A stretch of DNA of 63,692 nt from positions 1 through 63,692 of the forward strand of contig DATMBC010000075.1 in NCBI GenBank assembly GCA_035559435.1. Reading direction: 5' to 3'. This document shows, piece after piece, positions 27,601 to 34,582 of the stretch (positions are counted from its first letter, which is position 1; the number at the start of each line of letters is the position of its first letter). Source of the stretch: a bacterium. Its GTDB lineage: Bacteria > Zixibacteria > MSB-5A5 > WJJR01. A program made the position numbers and the translations under genes. The notes beneath the pieces are model-generated. The model searched no databases, was not told where the DNA came from, and worked only from the letters and a program-made list of their open reading frames with translations.

Positions 27601-27797
27601 GCCACGAAGACGCGCCCAAGACGCACTTCCATGCGATGGGCGAACAGACCAAGAATCCCGACAACCGCGGCAAGATTGTCTGCACCAGCTGCCACTCACC
27701 CCACAATTCCGCGCAAAAAGCGTTGCTTCTCGGCGACGCGATGCGTGGTTTGTGCGTGCGCTGCCATGATCCGTCGGCATCGCACAGTGGAGGATGA
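24609..27797 (+). CDS. Giant multihaem c-type cytochrome with 42 CxxCH motifs
   Basis: A 1062-aa exported cytochrome. After a signal peptide (helix MVWLLLWAAALMLTVASRAA) I count 42 CxxCH haem-binding motifs from CYDCH to CVRCH, about one per 25 residues. Many are in the paired-CxxCH arrangement with following HxPH or HAS/HGS segments (for example CNTCHEPHAS and CSACHSAHQS). No membrane anchor or other domain is visible. Repeats of about 45-50 residues suggest growth by duplication of a two-haem unit. It would be a periplasmic or surface electron conduit. GGAGG at 24604-24608 abuts the ATG at 24609; the in-frame ATG at 24621 has a more usual spacing and may be the true start. It overlaps the next gene's region by a few nucleotides. 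Confidence 0.93.
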   Translation: MRTPMPHRRGVTMVWLLLWAAALMLTVASRAALGAEKTCYDCHEEAKTRFKKKVQHEPVAKGDCEDCHLRHGFSNMLILKKDGKELCLECHTDFDTTVASGAHAHPAFAQGMCNTCHEPHASDQKGLIRHLDGDVVCLACHKQLADTSSASRQHPPFAERACGQCHVPHTGPLDKLLNADQRSQCGVCHDNGGVQRAHDAKGINPAGLECSGCHDPHRSSKPALIGEHVHPPVADGMCDACHTGEPVPPQSIGAADSTWNGCSACHENIGAKLELATPHAPAAMGECYQCHSAHQSSRPGLLKDGVALLCQTCHEDMSAPVLEKTVSIHQPVLAGNCNVCHDAHGSAEKSLLIKPGEALCRDCHTDAKFTASHHLQAADLGCLDCHSPHASMQPALLRETPQATCVKCHDPRLSPTMVAHEPVKQGDCAICHDPHAGVGAKSLQQEPPMLCFNCHQNIARFVTAEHKHSVVEDCGTCHGAHEAPHKGLLLKPGSGVCADCHDVARDPAAKSVHKPFDQGDCGGCHNPHGSQFANLLGPRRQMLSTPVGQIFNYPKLDSTSVSLCRTCHADEIDLWQTKTVQHLPARNGECSACHSAHQSPNGNLLTKPTYELCQGCHDPAAIPAEPHRGINLASADCAQCHDPHASERKGLIKSNTHVPFGDGSCDACHTGPGSVTLTAAQPDLCLTCHEDLQTQLDMTVAHALAAGGECTACHSAHSSNEPHLLTGKLSSVCGSCHDATPGKIRHRPYAEGDCRRCHEPHGSAQPGLLVKNANGLCLDCHTTLAERMQNETRHGAIAEGCLACHAGHASDNASLLQLPPSELCGKCHDTKTAAWRAVHVVPGVAATGGDCMSCHDPHTTAARGMAMLKRSQHPPFEARECGACHEAGATEVRGDRQLCGQCHDETIAAIDGMPVVHAAMADSAACMTCHSPHVGDTPALLRKTGFSVCTNCHETINLADSVVHNPAREDCAICHTPHGGSDARLLSETDIMALCMRCHEDAPKTHFHAMGEQTKNPDNRGKIVCTSCHSPHNSAQKALLLGDAMRGLCVRCHDPSASHSGG

Positions 27798-27799
27798 CA

Positions 27800-28942
27800 A
27801 TGAGACGAGGTTGGGGACGAGAACTGTCGTGTGCGCTGGCGGTGGGGACCGCGGCGCTGGCGTTGACGTTCTCGCATGAGGCCCGCTCGCAGGCGCCGCT
27901 TGATCCGCCGGGGAATCTGCCTTACGACGGGGCGCATCTGTCGCCGAGCGACGGAGTGCTGCGCGATCCGGCGCTGCCGCGCGGCGACTGCGGCCAATGC
28001 CACATCACGCACGCGGAGACGCAGCCGCAGGCGCAGAACCTGTTTGCGCCGAACAACAACATGCTTTGCTACTCGACCAGCGGCATCGGCGGCTGTCATA
28101 TCAACCGCCCCGACGGCGGCGCCGCCGGCTACCCGGCGCAGGAGCAGGACCGGTTCCCCGACCAGCATCCCTACCACGGCTACTTTGAGGCCGGCGCGGG
28201 AGGCGTGCGCGTGCCGGGGGTCAACAACCGCACCCGATGGCCGGGCAAACTGATCTGGGAGAACACCGCCTACTCGGCGCATTACGCGAGCCCGTCTATG
28301 CCGCGTCTGGACAACACCGGCCGGGGCTCATGCCTCAATTGCCACGATCCCCACAACGGCGCGACGCCGTATGATCAACTCAAGCGCCGTTACGGTCCAA
28401 TCGCCGGTTCGGGCACCAACGCCGCCCCGGCCGAATATGCCCTGTGCCTGGACTGTCACGGTCCCAGCGGACCCTCCGGGCTTACGCCCGAATCGCGCCG
28501 GATCGCCGACTTCTACAGCCGTGTCAGTTCCGGTTCCTCACGCGCCGGCCATGCGATTTCCTACACCCGCGGCGCGGTCAAGCGGGGCGATCGGCTGCCC
28601 TGCTACGATTGCCACAACCCGCATGGCTCAGCCGGCAGCGACGGGCAGCATCCCAACGGTTATCTCATCTCCGATCAACGACCCGGTTGGTATGGCCTGA
28701 CCGACATCAGGAACGACGCGGCGCAGGTGCGGCGTTTCTGCACCGGCTGCCATGCCTATCCGGATCAACCGGGCAGCGGGGGAACGGTCGAAGGCATCCG
28801 GCCGAAGGCGCTGCCGAATGAATACCCGCATCGCTCGTACGAGACCAAGCATTGCTACGACTGTCACGGGCGCGACTACTCCAGCCCCGGCGGATTCAAC
28901 GTGCACAATCCCTCCTCGGGAGAACACGGCGGAGGCGATTGA
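27800..28942 (+). CDS. Six-haem (possibly seven) exported c-type cytochrome
   Basis: A 380-aa protein with signal peptide (ELSCALAVGTAALALTFSHE) and six canonical CxxCH motifs: CGQCH, CLNCH, CLDCH, CYDCH, CTGCH and CYDCH. In addition, CYSTSGIGGCH is a C-X8-C-H arrangement in the place where a haem might be expected. It has the paired-CxxCH style HDPHNG and HNPHGS. GGAGG (27789-27793) lies six nucleotides before the ATG at 27800, which is chosen over the ATG at 27794 that overlaps the previous stop. Its place between the giant cytochrome and a beta-barrel gene suits the periplasmic partner of a porin-cytochrome conduit. Confidence 0.9.
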   Translation: MRRGWGRELSCALAVGTAALALTFSHEARSQAPLDPPGNLPYDGAHLSPSDGVLRDPALPRGDCGQCHITHAETQPQAQNLFAPNNNMLCYSTSGIGGCHINRPDGGAAGYPAQEQDRFPDQHPYHGYFEAGAGGVRVPGVNNRTRWPGKLIWENTAYSAHYASPSMPRLDNTGRGSCLNCHDPHNGATPYDQLKRRYGPIAGSGTNAAPAEYALCLDCHGPSGPSGLTPESRRIADFYSRVSSGSSRAGHAISYTRGAVKRGDRLPCYDCHNPHGSAGSDGQHPNGYLISDQRPGWYGLTDIRNDAAQVRRFCTGCHAYPDQPGSGGTVEGIRPKALPNEYPHRSYETKHCYDCHGRDYSSPGGFNVHNPSSGEHGGGD

Positions 28943-28967
28943 TACGCGGTCCCGGTGTCACCGATGG

Positions 28968-30581
28968 TTGGCGGGTGTGCCGGGGCGTGCCCTGGGAACG
29001 ATCGCTCTGGTGTGGGCGGCCGCATGCCCCGCGGCGGCGCAGGAAATCGGCGGATCGATGAAACTCGACTACCAGAGCACATCCGCCGGCGCGGAGGCGG
29101 ATGCCAATGAATCGGTCGCGCAGCAATACTATCTGCGGCTGACCGACCGTCTCTTTGTCAAGAACCTGTTGGTGTTCACCGGCAACTTCTACTACCGCAC
29201 CGGCAACGCGGTTCAGCCGGTGGATTTTCGCCCGCGCTATGACCTGCAGCTCTCCAGCGCCGGCTATGGCGCGCGGGTCGGGTATGAGCCGTACACACTG
29301 CGTCGGGGCGGCGCGGCGCCCGATGAACAAAGCCGCCGCTGGCGCGCCAACGTGCAGCTGTCTCCGGCGAAGTGGCCGCGCCTGGCCTACGACATGTCGC
29401 GCTTCCGGACGGAAACGGCCGATCGGCCCGGCGGACGCGACAACTGGGATTCGTACATGATGAACTGGCAGGGAGGATCGCGAGTGCTGGCTACCACTTA
29501 CTCCCGCCAGCGCCGGCACGCGCGCGACACGCTTTCGGAAACGGTCGAATCCTACCGCGCGATCGCCTCGATCGATCTGCCGCTGCCCGGCCAGGGGCGG
29601 CTCGGGCTCGGGTACAACTTCGACCGCACCTGGAATCGCCGCGTCGGCCAGGTCACGACCGCGGTCAATCAGCATGTGCCGACCGCCAATCTGTCCAGCC
29701 AGCCCGCCCGTTGGGTCTCGCTGACCGGTCAATACAGCGGCCGCTACATCCGCCGCGACGCGGGCGGCAACCCCACAGACAACACCGACGATCAACTCGC
29801 GACCGGTGTGCTCACTCTGATGCCCACCGCGCGCTGGTCGATTGGCGTGCTCCGCTACTTCGAACGGACCGAAGAACGGCAGGGCACCGAGTCCCGCAAC
29901 ACCGACTACTGGCAAGTGCGCGCCAACACCGACCGGATCTTCTTCCGCCGGATCAACAGCCAGTTCACCGTCTATCGCATCGCCTACCAGGGGGCGGGCA
30001 AGGGTGTTCGCTTTTCGGACGCCTACTTCGCGGCGCTGCGCGGCCGTCCGCATCGGCACGCCGAGCTGTCCACCGAGGTCAGTTTGGCCGACCGGCACGG
30101 ACTGCAGGCGGTGCGCTACGCGGTCAGCGGCACCTCCTATTTGCGTCTGTATCCGACACACGGCTCGCAGGCGCAGGTGTCCTACAATGCCATCGCCGAG
30201 GGCAAGCGGCTCTCGGAGTTTGACATCAGCGAGGAGAGCGTCTCCGGCTCAATGCAGTACTCGCCGGATGCCAGACTGAGCTTCACCGGAACCAGCACTC
30301 TGCGCCGCAACCGGCTCCTGGAGTCGTCGTGGACGATGATCTGGAGTGTGGCGACGACCTATCGCCTGGCATCGGTGGCCAACGCCAGCGCGTACTACGC
30401 CAGCCGCGAGACCGCCCGGACCGCCGGGGCCACCGCCCCCGCGGAGGCGGCCTCTTCCTGGATCCTGACGTTCGATTACTGGCTGAGCCCATCAACGACC
30501 ATCTCAGTGAACTACACATGGCGCGGCAGCGGCCGTGACACACATGACATCTGGGGCGCGGGATTCTCGGCCCAATTCTGA
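28968..30581 (+). CDS. Outer-membrane beta-barrel, putative porin of a porin-cytochrome conduit
   Basis: About 537 aa. A hydrophobic signal (ALGTIALVWAAACPAAAQ^E) is followed by regular amphipathic beta strands through the whole length, such as YYLRLTDRLFVKNLLVFTGN and WVSLTGQYSGRYIRRDAG, ending in aromatic-rich WGAGFSAQF with a terminal Phe as a BAM signal. The size fits a 20-plus-strand MtrB/PcoB-like barrel, though sequence similarity to MtrB is not evident and there is no CxxC near the N-terminus. The start is uncertain: no ATG precedes the signal, and TTG at 28968 or GTG at 28977 are the candidates. It follows the six-haem cytochrome by 25 nt. Confidence 0.78.
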   Translation: MAGVPGRALGTIALVWAAACPAAAQEIGGSMKLDYQSTSAGAEADANESVAQQYYLRLTDRLFVKNLLVFTGNFYYRTGNAVQPVDFRPRYDLQLSSAGYGARVGYEPYTLRRGGAAPDEQSRRWRANVQLSPAKWPRLAYDMSRFRTETADRPGGRDNWDSYMMNWQGGSRVLATTYSRQRRHARDTLSETVESYRAIASIDLPLPGQGRLGLGYNFDRTWNRRVGQVTTAVNQHVPTANLSSQPARWVSLTGQYSGRYIRRDAGGNPTDNTDDQLATGVLTLMPTARWSIGVLRYFERTEERQGTESRNTDYWQVRANTDRIFFRRINSQFTVYRIAYQGAGKGVRFSDAYFAALRGRPHRHAELSTEVSLADRHGLQAVRYAVSGTSYLRLYPTHGSQAQVSYNAIAEGKRLSEFDISEESVSGSMQYSPDARLSFTGTSTLRRNRLLESSWTMIWSVATTYRLASVANASAYYASRETARTAGATAPAEAASSWILTFDYWLSPSTTISVNYTWRGSGRDTHDIWGAGFSAQF

Positions 30582-30600
30582 CCATGCGCGAGGTGAACTC

Positions 30601-31173
30601 ATGAGATTTGCCAATGTCCTTGTCATCGCATCCCTGACGGCGCTGCTGGTGTCGTGTTCCGGCACGCGCTCCTATGTCAATCCCGACGCCGATATGGCGT
30701 ACTACCGCCGTGTCGGCGTGGCCGCCTTCGAATCTCTGGCCGAAGATTCGCGGGCCGGGCAGAAGTTGCAGCGCATCTTTCTGACCGAATTGTTGAAGAA
30801 GGGCAAATTCGACCTGGTGCCGCAGGGTCAGTTCGACAAGGTGGAACTGGAAGTGCGCAACAAGCAGGGGCTGGCTTTTCCGGCGGCGTTGGATTCGGCG
30901 GCGCTGGCTGCCATCGCGCAGCAAACCGGCGCGCAGGGGATCATCATCGGCACCGTGCGCGACTACCGGATGGAACGGGTCGGGCAGGAGGAATTCCCGA
31001 TGGTGGCGTTCTCGCTGAAGTTAATCGATGCCCCCACCGGGCGGGTGGTCTGGGATGTGTCGGTCGGCGAACGCGGCGGGCCGAAACTGCCGGTGATTTC
31101 GCTGGGCGAGACGCACACGTTGAGCGAACTGGCCACCAAACTCTGCCGCCGGGCGCTGGGGACGTTGCCATGA
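30601..31173 (+). CDS. Lipoprotein, CsgG/GNA1162-like outer-membrane assembly family
   Basis: A 190-aa lipoprotein: MRFANVLVIASLTALLVSC^S is a clear signal peptidase II site. The mature part reads VGVAAFESLAEDSRAGQKLQ, then GAQGIIIGTVRDYRMERVGQ and MVAFSLKLIDAPTGRVVWDV, the alternating pattern of the CsgG/DUF799-like ABD fold. CsgG itself secretes curli; relatives are periplasmic-facing lipoproteins of unknown role. GAGGTGAACTC precedes the ATG. It lies just after the beta-barrel gene and overlaps the next gene by ATGA, so a role in assembling or exporting surface cytochromes is plausible but inferred. Confidence 0.8.
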   Translation: MRFANVLVIASLTALLVSCSGTRSYVNPDADMAYYRRVGVAAFESLAEDSRAGQKLQRIFLTELLKKGKFDLVPQGQFDKVELEVRNKQGLAFPAALDSAALAAIAQQTGAQGIIIGTVRDYRMERVGQEEFPMVAFSLKLIDAPTGRVVWDVSVGERGGPKLPVISLGETHTLSELATKLCRRALGTLP

Positions 31174-31961
31174 CACGGTGTGCACTGGCCGCGCTGGCGC
31201 TTGTTGTCGCGCTGTATGGCGCCCTCCGGGCCGAGCCGCTGACGGTGACTTGTCCGGATGGCCGGGAAGTGCTCTGCCGGCTCCTGGATGACCTCGACGC
31301 TTGCGGGCGTCCGCAGGTCGCCGGCGGATGCGGGGGCGTGTCGCTCCTGTACCGGGACTCGGTGCTGGCGGTCGATTCGCTGGTGATTCGCATCTGGTCG
31401 GTGGCGGACACCTGCGGGGAGGCGCAGGTCTGCTTCCAGCCGCTGACACTTCTGCCCGGACGACCCCGACTCGCCGTCTTGCCGCTTGAAAACCTCTCGA
31501 CGGCCGAGGAAGGGGCGCGGGTATTGCAGCGGCTTCTGGAGGAGGCGCTGGCTGGTCTCGAGCCGGCCGAGCTCATCGCGCCGGCGAAGGTCGACGATGC
31601 GGTGATGCGCGGACGAGTGCGGCAGCCGGTGTTGATGGATGATGAACAGCGGGCGCGGCTAAGCAGGGCGCTGGACGCGCAATATCTGGTGGTCGGCTCG
31701 CTGCTTAACTACGAAATCTACCAGGACCAGTACTCCGGGCCGATCCCGATGATCAGCTGTGTGTTGCAGCTTCAGCGGGCCTCCGACGGCCGCACCTTGT
31801 GGTCCGAGTCGCTGCATGCGGTCGGCAACGATGGGGAATGGCTGTTTGCGCTGGGGGTGGAGCATGACATCACCCGTCTGGGCCGCAATCTGGCGCGCAA
31901 AGCGGCCCGCGCGCTGGCAAAGCACATCGCCGATGCCCCCTGCGCGCCGCGCGCCGATTAG
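31170..31961 (+). CDS. Exported CsgG-like/FlgT-like protein of unknown function
   Basis: A 263-aa exported protein with signal peptide (MTRCALAALALVVALYGALR) and a short cysteine-containing N-terminal part (CPDGREVLC, CGRPQVAGGCGG, DTCGEAQVC). A CsgG-like domain follows: RLAVLPLENLSTAEEGARVL, LDAQYLVVGSLLNYEIYQD and CVLQLQRASDGRTLWSESLH. This fold is shared with the preceding lipoprotein, so the two may act as a pair at the outer membrane. Six N-terminal cysteines could form disulphides. The ATG overlaps the preceding TGA. Confidence 0.72.
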   Translation: MTRCALAALALVVALYGALRAEPLTVTCPDGREVLCRLLDDLDACGRPQVAGGCGGVSLLYRDSVLAVDSLVIRIWSVADTCGEAQVCFQPLTLLPGRPRLAVLPLENLSTAEEGARVLQRLLEEALAGLEPAELIAPAKVDDAVMRGRVRQPVLMDDEQRARLSRALDAQYLVVGSLLNYEIYQDQYSGPIPMISCVLQLQRASDGRTLWSESLHAVGNDGEWLFALGVEHDITRLGRNLARKAARALAKHIADAPCAPRAD

Positions 31962-32148
31962 CGGCGTGCCAACCGGTGTAATTGCGGCGAACTTTGTGTC
32001 ACAATCACGGCAGACTCCTCGACTTACTGCCGAGATGGTCGTCGCACGGCCCCCGTCGGGCTTCGAATCGGGCGTGACCGTTGACGTTGGCGCGTGTCGA
32101 TTCTGACAGCTCCTCGCACTTTTCTTTCGTGATTGGCACGGCGTTGCG

Positions 32149-32157
32149 CTGTCAAAA
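32149..32157 (+). promoter_or_regulatory. CTGTCAAAA motif, copy 2, upstream of the NHL-repeat/OmcS-like gene group
   Basis: An exact nine-base match to the copies at 24492 and 35739, 139 nt before the assigned start of the NHL gene. The downstream TCGCG/GAAT part seen in the other two copies is not preserved here. Confidence 0.3.
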
Positions 32158-32228
32158 CAAGAGAAAGGTTTCACAAAATCCGTTGACTTTTCCCGAGTAA
32201 ACGCGATCTTTTGCTTCGTCGGGCGTCA

Positions 32229-32259
32229 CCGCGGCGACCCCCCGTGGGCGTCGCGGCGG
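32229..32259 (+). other. Hairpin in the leader of the NHL-repeat gene
   Basis: CCGCGGCGAC (32229-32238) pairs with GTCGCGGCGG (32250-32259) with one G/G mismatch across an 11-nt loop. No T-tract follows, so it is not a standard terminator. It lies in the probable 5' leader and could affect translation or mRNA stability. Confidence 0.35.
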
Positions 32260-32295
32260 CAAACACTGTATCCGGTACTCGCCAAGACGCGTCGC

Positions 32296-33381
32296 ATGTG
32301 CCACATACGAACCAGCGCTGTATCCCCAAGAGATTGTGAAAATAATCGCAAAGTAAATATATATGTGACGCTTTTTGTCCTGATCGTCGCGGCCGTGATT
32401 CCCGGCGCATCCGTGCGTGCGCAAGTCTCGCCGTGGGAGGTCACGGCCATTCTCACCGAGTCTGCCAGCGGGAAACCGTATCGCGCCATCGTCGGACTCT
32501 TCGCCGATCCGGTGACGGGCGAGTTGTACGTCCTCGATGGCGGGCGCAGAATGATCGACGTGCTCGATTCGACCGGTCTGCCGCGCTACTCGTTTGTCCA
32601 CTGGATCACCGACCCGCAGACGGGGCGTCGCGTGCCGGGTGAACCGCACGCGTTGGTGGTTTCGGCCGAAGGCGAGATTTTCATTACCGACTACTATTCC
32701 CGAATGATCGATGTGCTCAACATCCGCGGCGAGCGGATCGACCAGATCGATGTGCTTGAGGCCATCGGCTGGCATGATCCCTCGCTCCGTCCCGAGAAGA
32801 TCGCGCTGGACGGAGAGGGGCGCCTCTACGTGAGCATCGCCGGCTCACGCACCGGGGTGGCGCGTTGCCTGACGGATGGGTCATCGTGCGAACTTTTGGT
32901 CAACACCACAGCGGAAGGAGTGCAGGCGATAACGGCGATGAGTGTTGCTCCGGATGGTCGATTCGCGGTCTTGGACTACCGCGGCGAACCGGCGGTGCGC
33001 GTCTACGATCCCAGCGGCCGGCTGATTGTGGCCTTTGCCGGGCACGATGTCGCGGAGGGGGATTTGTCCTATCCCGCGTCGTTCCTGTTTGCCGCTGACG
33101 GGTCGTATTGGATCGCGGACGCGCTTCGTCACGCGGTCAAGCACTATTCGGACAAGGGTGAATTCATCGAATACGTCGGGGGATACGGCGCCGGACCTGG
33201 CAGCGTCCGTTATCCCTCCGGAGTCACCGGGGATGGCGTCGGACGGCTGGTCGTGGCCGAGCGGGTCGGTGCTCGGATTCAGGAGTATGTCCTTCCCGGC
33301 GCGGTCTATGCCGCCCCCGCTCAACCCACACCCGCGTCCGGCCCAGGAACCGTCGTGGTGGACCCGGAAAGCGTTGAATGA
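32296..33381 (+). CDS. Exported NHL-repeat (six-bladed beta-propeller) protein
   Basis: A 361-aa protein with an N-terminal hydrophobic segment (VTLFVLIVAAVIPGASVRA^Q) and NHL-type repeats: GLFADPVTGELYVLDGGRRM, ALVVSAEGEIFITDYYSRMI, IALDGEGRLYVSIAGS, SVAPDGRFAVLDYRGEP, FLFAADGSYWIADALRHAVK and GDGVGRLVVAERVGARIQEY. It ends in a Pro-rich tail. The N-terminus before the hydrophobic stretch is odd for a signal peptide, so the ATG at 32296 may be wrong and a GTG just before the hydrophobic part is possible. NHL propellers near multihaem cytochrome genes probably serve as extracellular or periplasmic interaction scaffolds. The stop is followed within 60 nt by an OmcS-like cytochrome. Confidence 0.82.
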   Translation: MCHIRTSAVSPRDCENNRKVNIYVTLFVLIVAAVIPGASVRAQVSPWEVTAILTESASGKPYRAIVGLFADPVTGELYVLDGGRRMIDVLDSTGLPRYSFVHWITDPQTGRRVPGEPHALVVSAEGEIFITDYYSRMIDVLNIRGERIDQIDVLEAIGWHDPSLRPEKIALDGEGRLYVSIAGSRTGVARCLTDGSSCELLVNTTAEGVQAITAMSVAPDGRFAVLDYRGEPAVRVYDPSGRLIVAFAGHDVAEGDLSYPASFLFAADGSYWIADALRHAVKHYSDKGEFIEYVGGYGAGPGSVRYPSGVTGDGVGRLVVAERVGARIQEYVLPGAVYAAPAQPTPASGPGTVVVDPESVE

Positions 33382-33437
33382 GATTACAAGTCATGACGTA
33401 CTCACACGTTTCAACCATCAACCTTGGGAGGCTTCAC

Positions 33438-34454
33438 ATGAAGCGTACCTTCGTGCTGATGGTCGCGCTCGTTCTCATCGTGCCTGTCGCAGTCATGGCC
33501 GGTGATTATCACAAGGGCGTGACCCTCAACTGTTCCGAGTGCCATGTAATGCATGGCTCTCAGCAGCACGGCTACAACGCCGACGGCAGCGGGGTGTTCA
33601 CCCCGATCGGCGGCGCCCCGCCGTACCAGTACCTGCTCCGCAATGAGATCAACGCGCTCTGCCTGACCTGCCATAACAATCAGACCTTCGCGCCTGATGT
33701 CCTGGAGGCCAACGGCGGAACGGCCCCGACCACCGGTCGCCAAGGCGGCGCATTGAACATGAACAACACGGCGCCGTATTTCGCGTCCACCGGCCACACC
33801 TTGGGATCGCATGACGTGGCCCCGGGCGGCACGTTCAGCAACCCCCATGGACTCGAGTGCGTGGACTGCCACCAGCCGCACGGCCGGAGCAGCGGCACCA
33901 ACACCAACCCCTATCGCAATCTGGGCAACTACGACGCCACCCACACGGTGTACACGGCGTACATGACCTATGCGATTGGGACCAACGATCTGACCAAGGA
34001 CGTCTTCGAGCGCACCGCCAGTGGTTCGGATCACTATGACATCGGCAATGTCGACTTCAACGAACCGAACGTCACCGGCTCACGCTATGGCGACTTCTGC
34101 AAGAGCTGTCACACGAACTTCCATGGCAACTCGACCGACGCCCACATGGCCAACGCCGACGGCTGGCTGCGTCACCCGGCGGCCGAAGCGAATATCAGCA
34201 TCTCGACGTTCGGCGCCCGTCTCTATCGTCCGAAGGTTATGAGCGCGACCGGCGATTGGGGCACGCAGGGCACGGCCTTCACCACCGGCCCGACCGACCT
34301 GACCCCGTCCTGCTTCTCGTGCCACCGGGCGCATGGCAACACCAACAGCTTTGGCATAATCCTTCAGGATGGTCTGTCGACCATCGGTGAAGACGGCACC
34401 GCGGGCGCGACGATGCGCACCACCTGCCGCACCTGCCATCGCCAGGGCTCGTAA
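33438..34454 (+). CDS. Hexahaem c-type cytochrome, OmcS-like (candidate nanowire subunit)
   Basis: A 338-aa exported cytochrome: signal peptide MKRTFVLMVALVLIVPVAVM (cleaved near VMAG^D), preceded by GGGAGG. The six haem motifs are CSECHVMHG, CLTCHNN, CVDCHQPHGR, FCKSCHTNFHG with LRHPAA downstream, CFSCHRAHGN and CRTCH. This order matches what I recall of Geobacter OmcS: CxxCHTMH, CLNCH, CSSCHDPHGK, WCANCHTDIH...LRHPAG, CLSCHRAHAS, CNKCH. OmcS polymerises into extracellular filaments. The resemblance is in motif order and flanking residues; filament formation is inferred. Length is about 90 residues shorter than OmcS. Confidence 0.88.
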   Translation: MKRTFVLMVALVLIVPVAVMAGDYHKGVTLNCSECHVMHGSQQHGYNADGSGVFTPIGGAPPYQYLLRNEINALCLTCHNNQTFAPDVLEANGGTAPTTGRQGGALNMNNTAPYFASTGHTLGSHDVAPGGTFSNPHGLECVDCHQPHGRSSGTNTNPYRNLGNYDATHTVYTAYMTYAIGTNDLTKDVFERTASGSDHYDIGNVDFNEPNVTGSRYGDFCKSCHTNFHGNSTDAHMANADGWLRHPAAEANISISTFGARLYRPKVMSATGDWGTQGTAFTTGPTDLTPSCFSCHRAHGNTNSFGIILQDGLSTIGEDGTAGATMRTTCRTCHRQGS

Positions 34455-34468
34455 GACGTTCGCGTTCC

Positions 34469-34523
34469 CGTCCCGCATCGGGGACGTTGTTCCGGGGGGA
34501 CACCGCAACGGCGGTGCCCCCCC
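34469..34523 (+). terminator. Two tandem hairpins after the OmcS-like gene
   Basis: Hairpin 1 is CGTCCC-GCATCG-GGGACG (34469-34486). Hairpin 2 (34494-34523) is stronger: six G, then CACCGC, loop AACG, GCGGTG, six C, with a single A/C mismatch. There is no T-tract after either, so they may act as a 3' stabiliser or attenuator that leaves the OmcS-like transcript more abundant than the downstream cytochrome, and not as a complete terminator. Confidence 0.5.
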
Positions 34524-34582
34524 ATTGTATGGAGTAACACGATGAGATCGCAGAGATATCAGAATCGCGCCGAGGACCACAC

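Larger units (their letters stand above)
31962..32295. other. 334-bp non-coding gap upstream of the NHL-repeat gene
   Basis: No convincing gene is seen on either strand. The gap holds the motif CTGTCAAAA (32149-32157), a TTGACT (32183-32188) that could be a -35 element but has no good -10, and a stable hairpin at 32229-32259. The DNA is locally AT-richer than its neighbours near 32115-32220, as a promoter would be. Confidence 0.6.
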
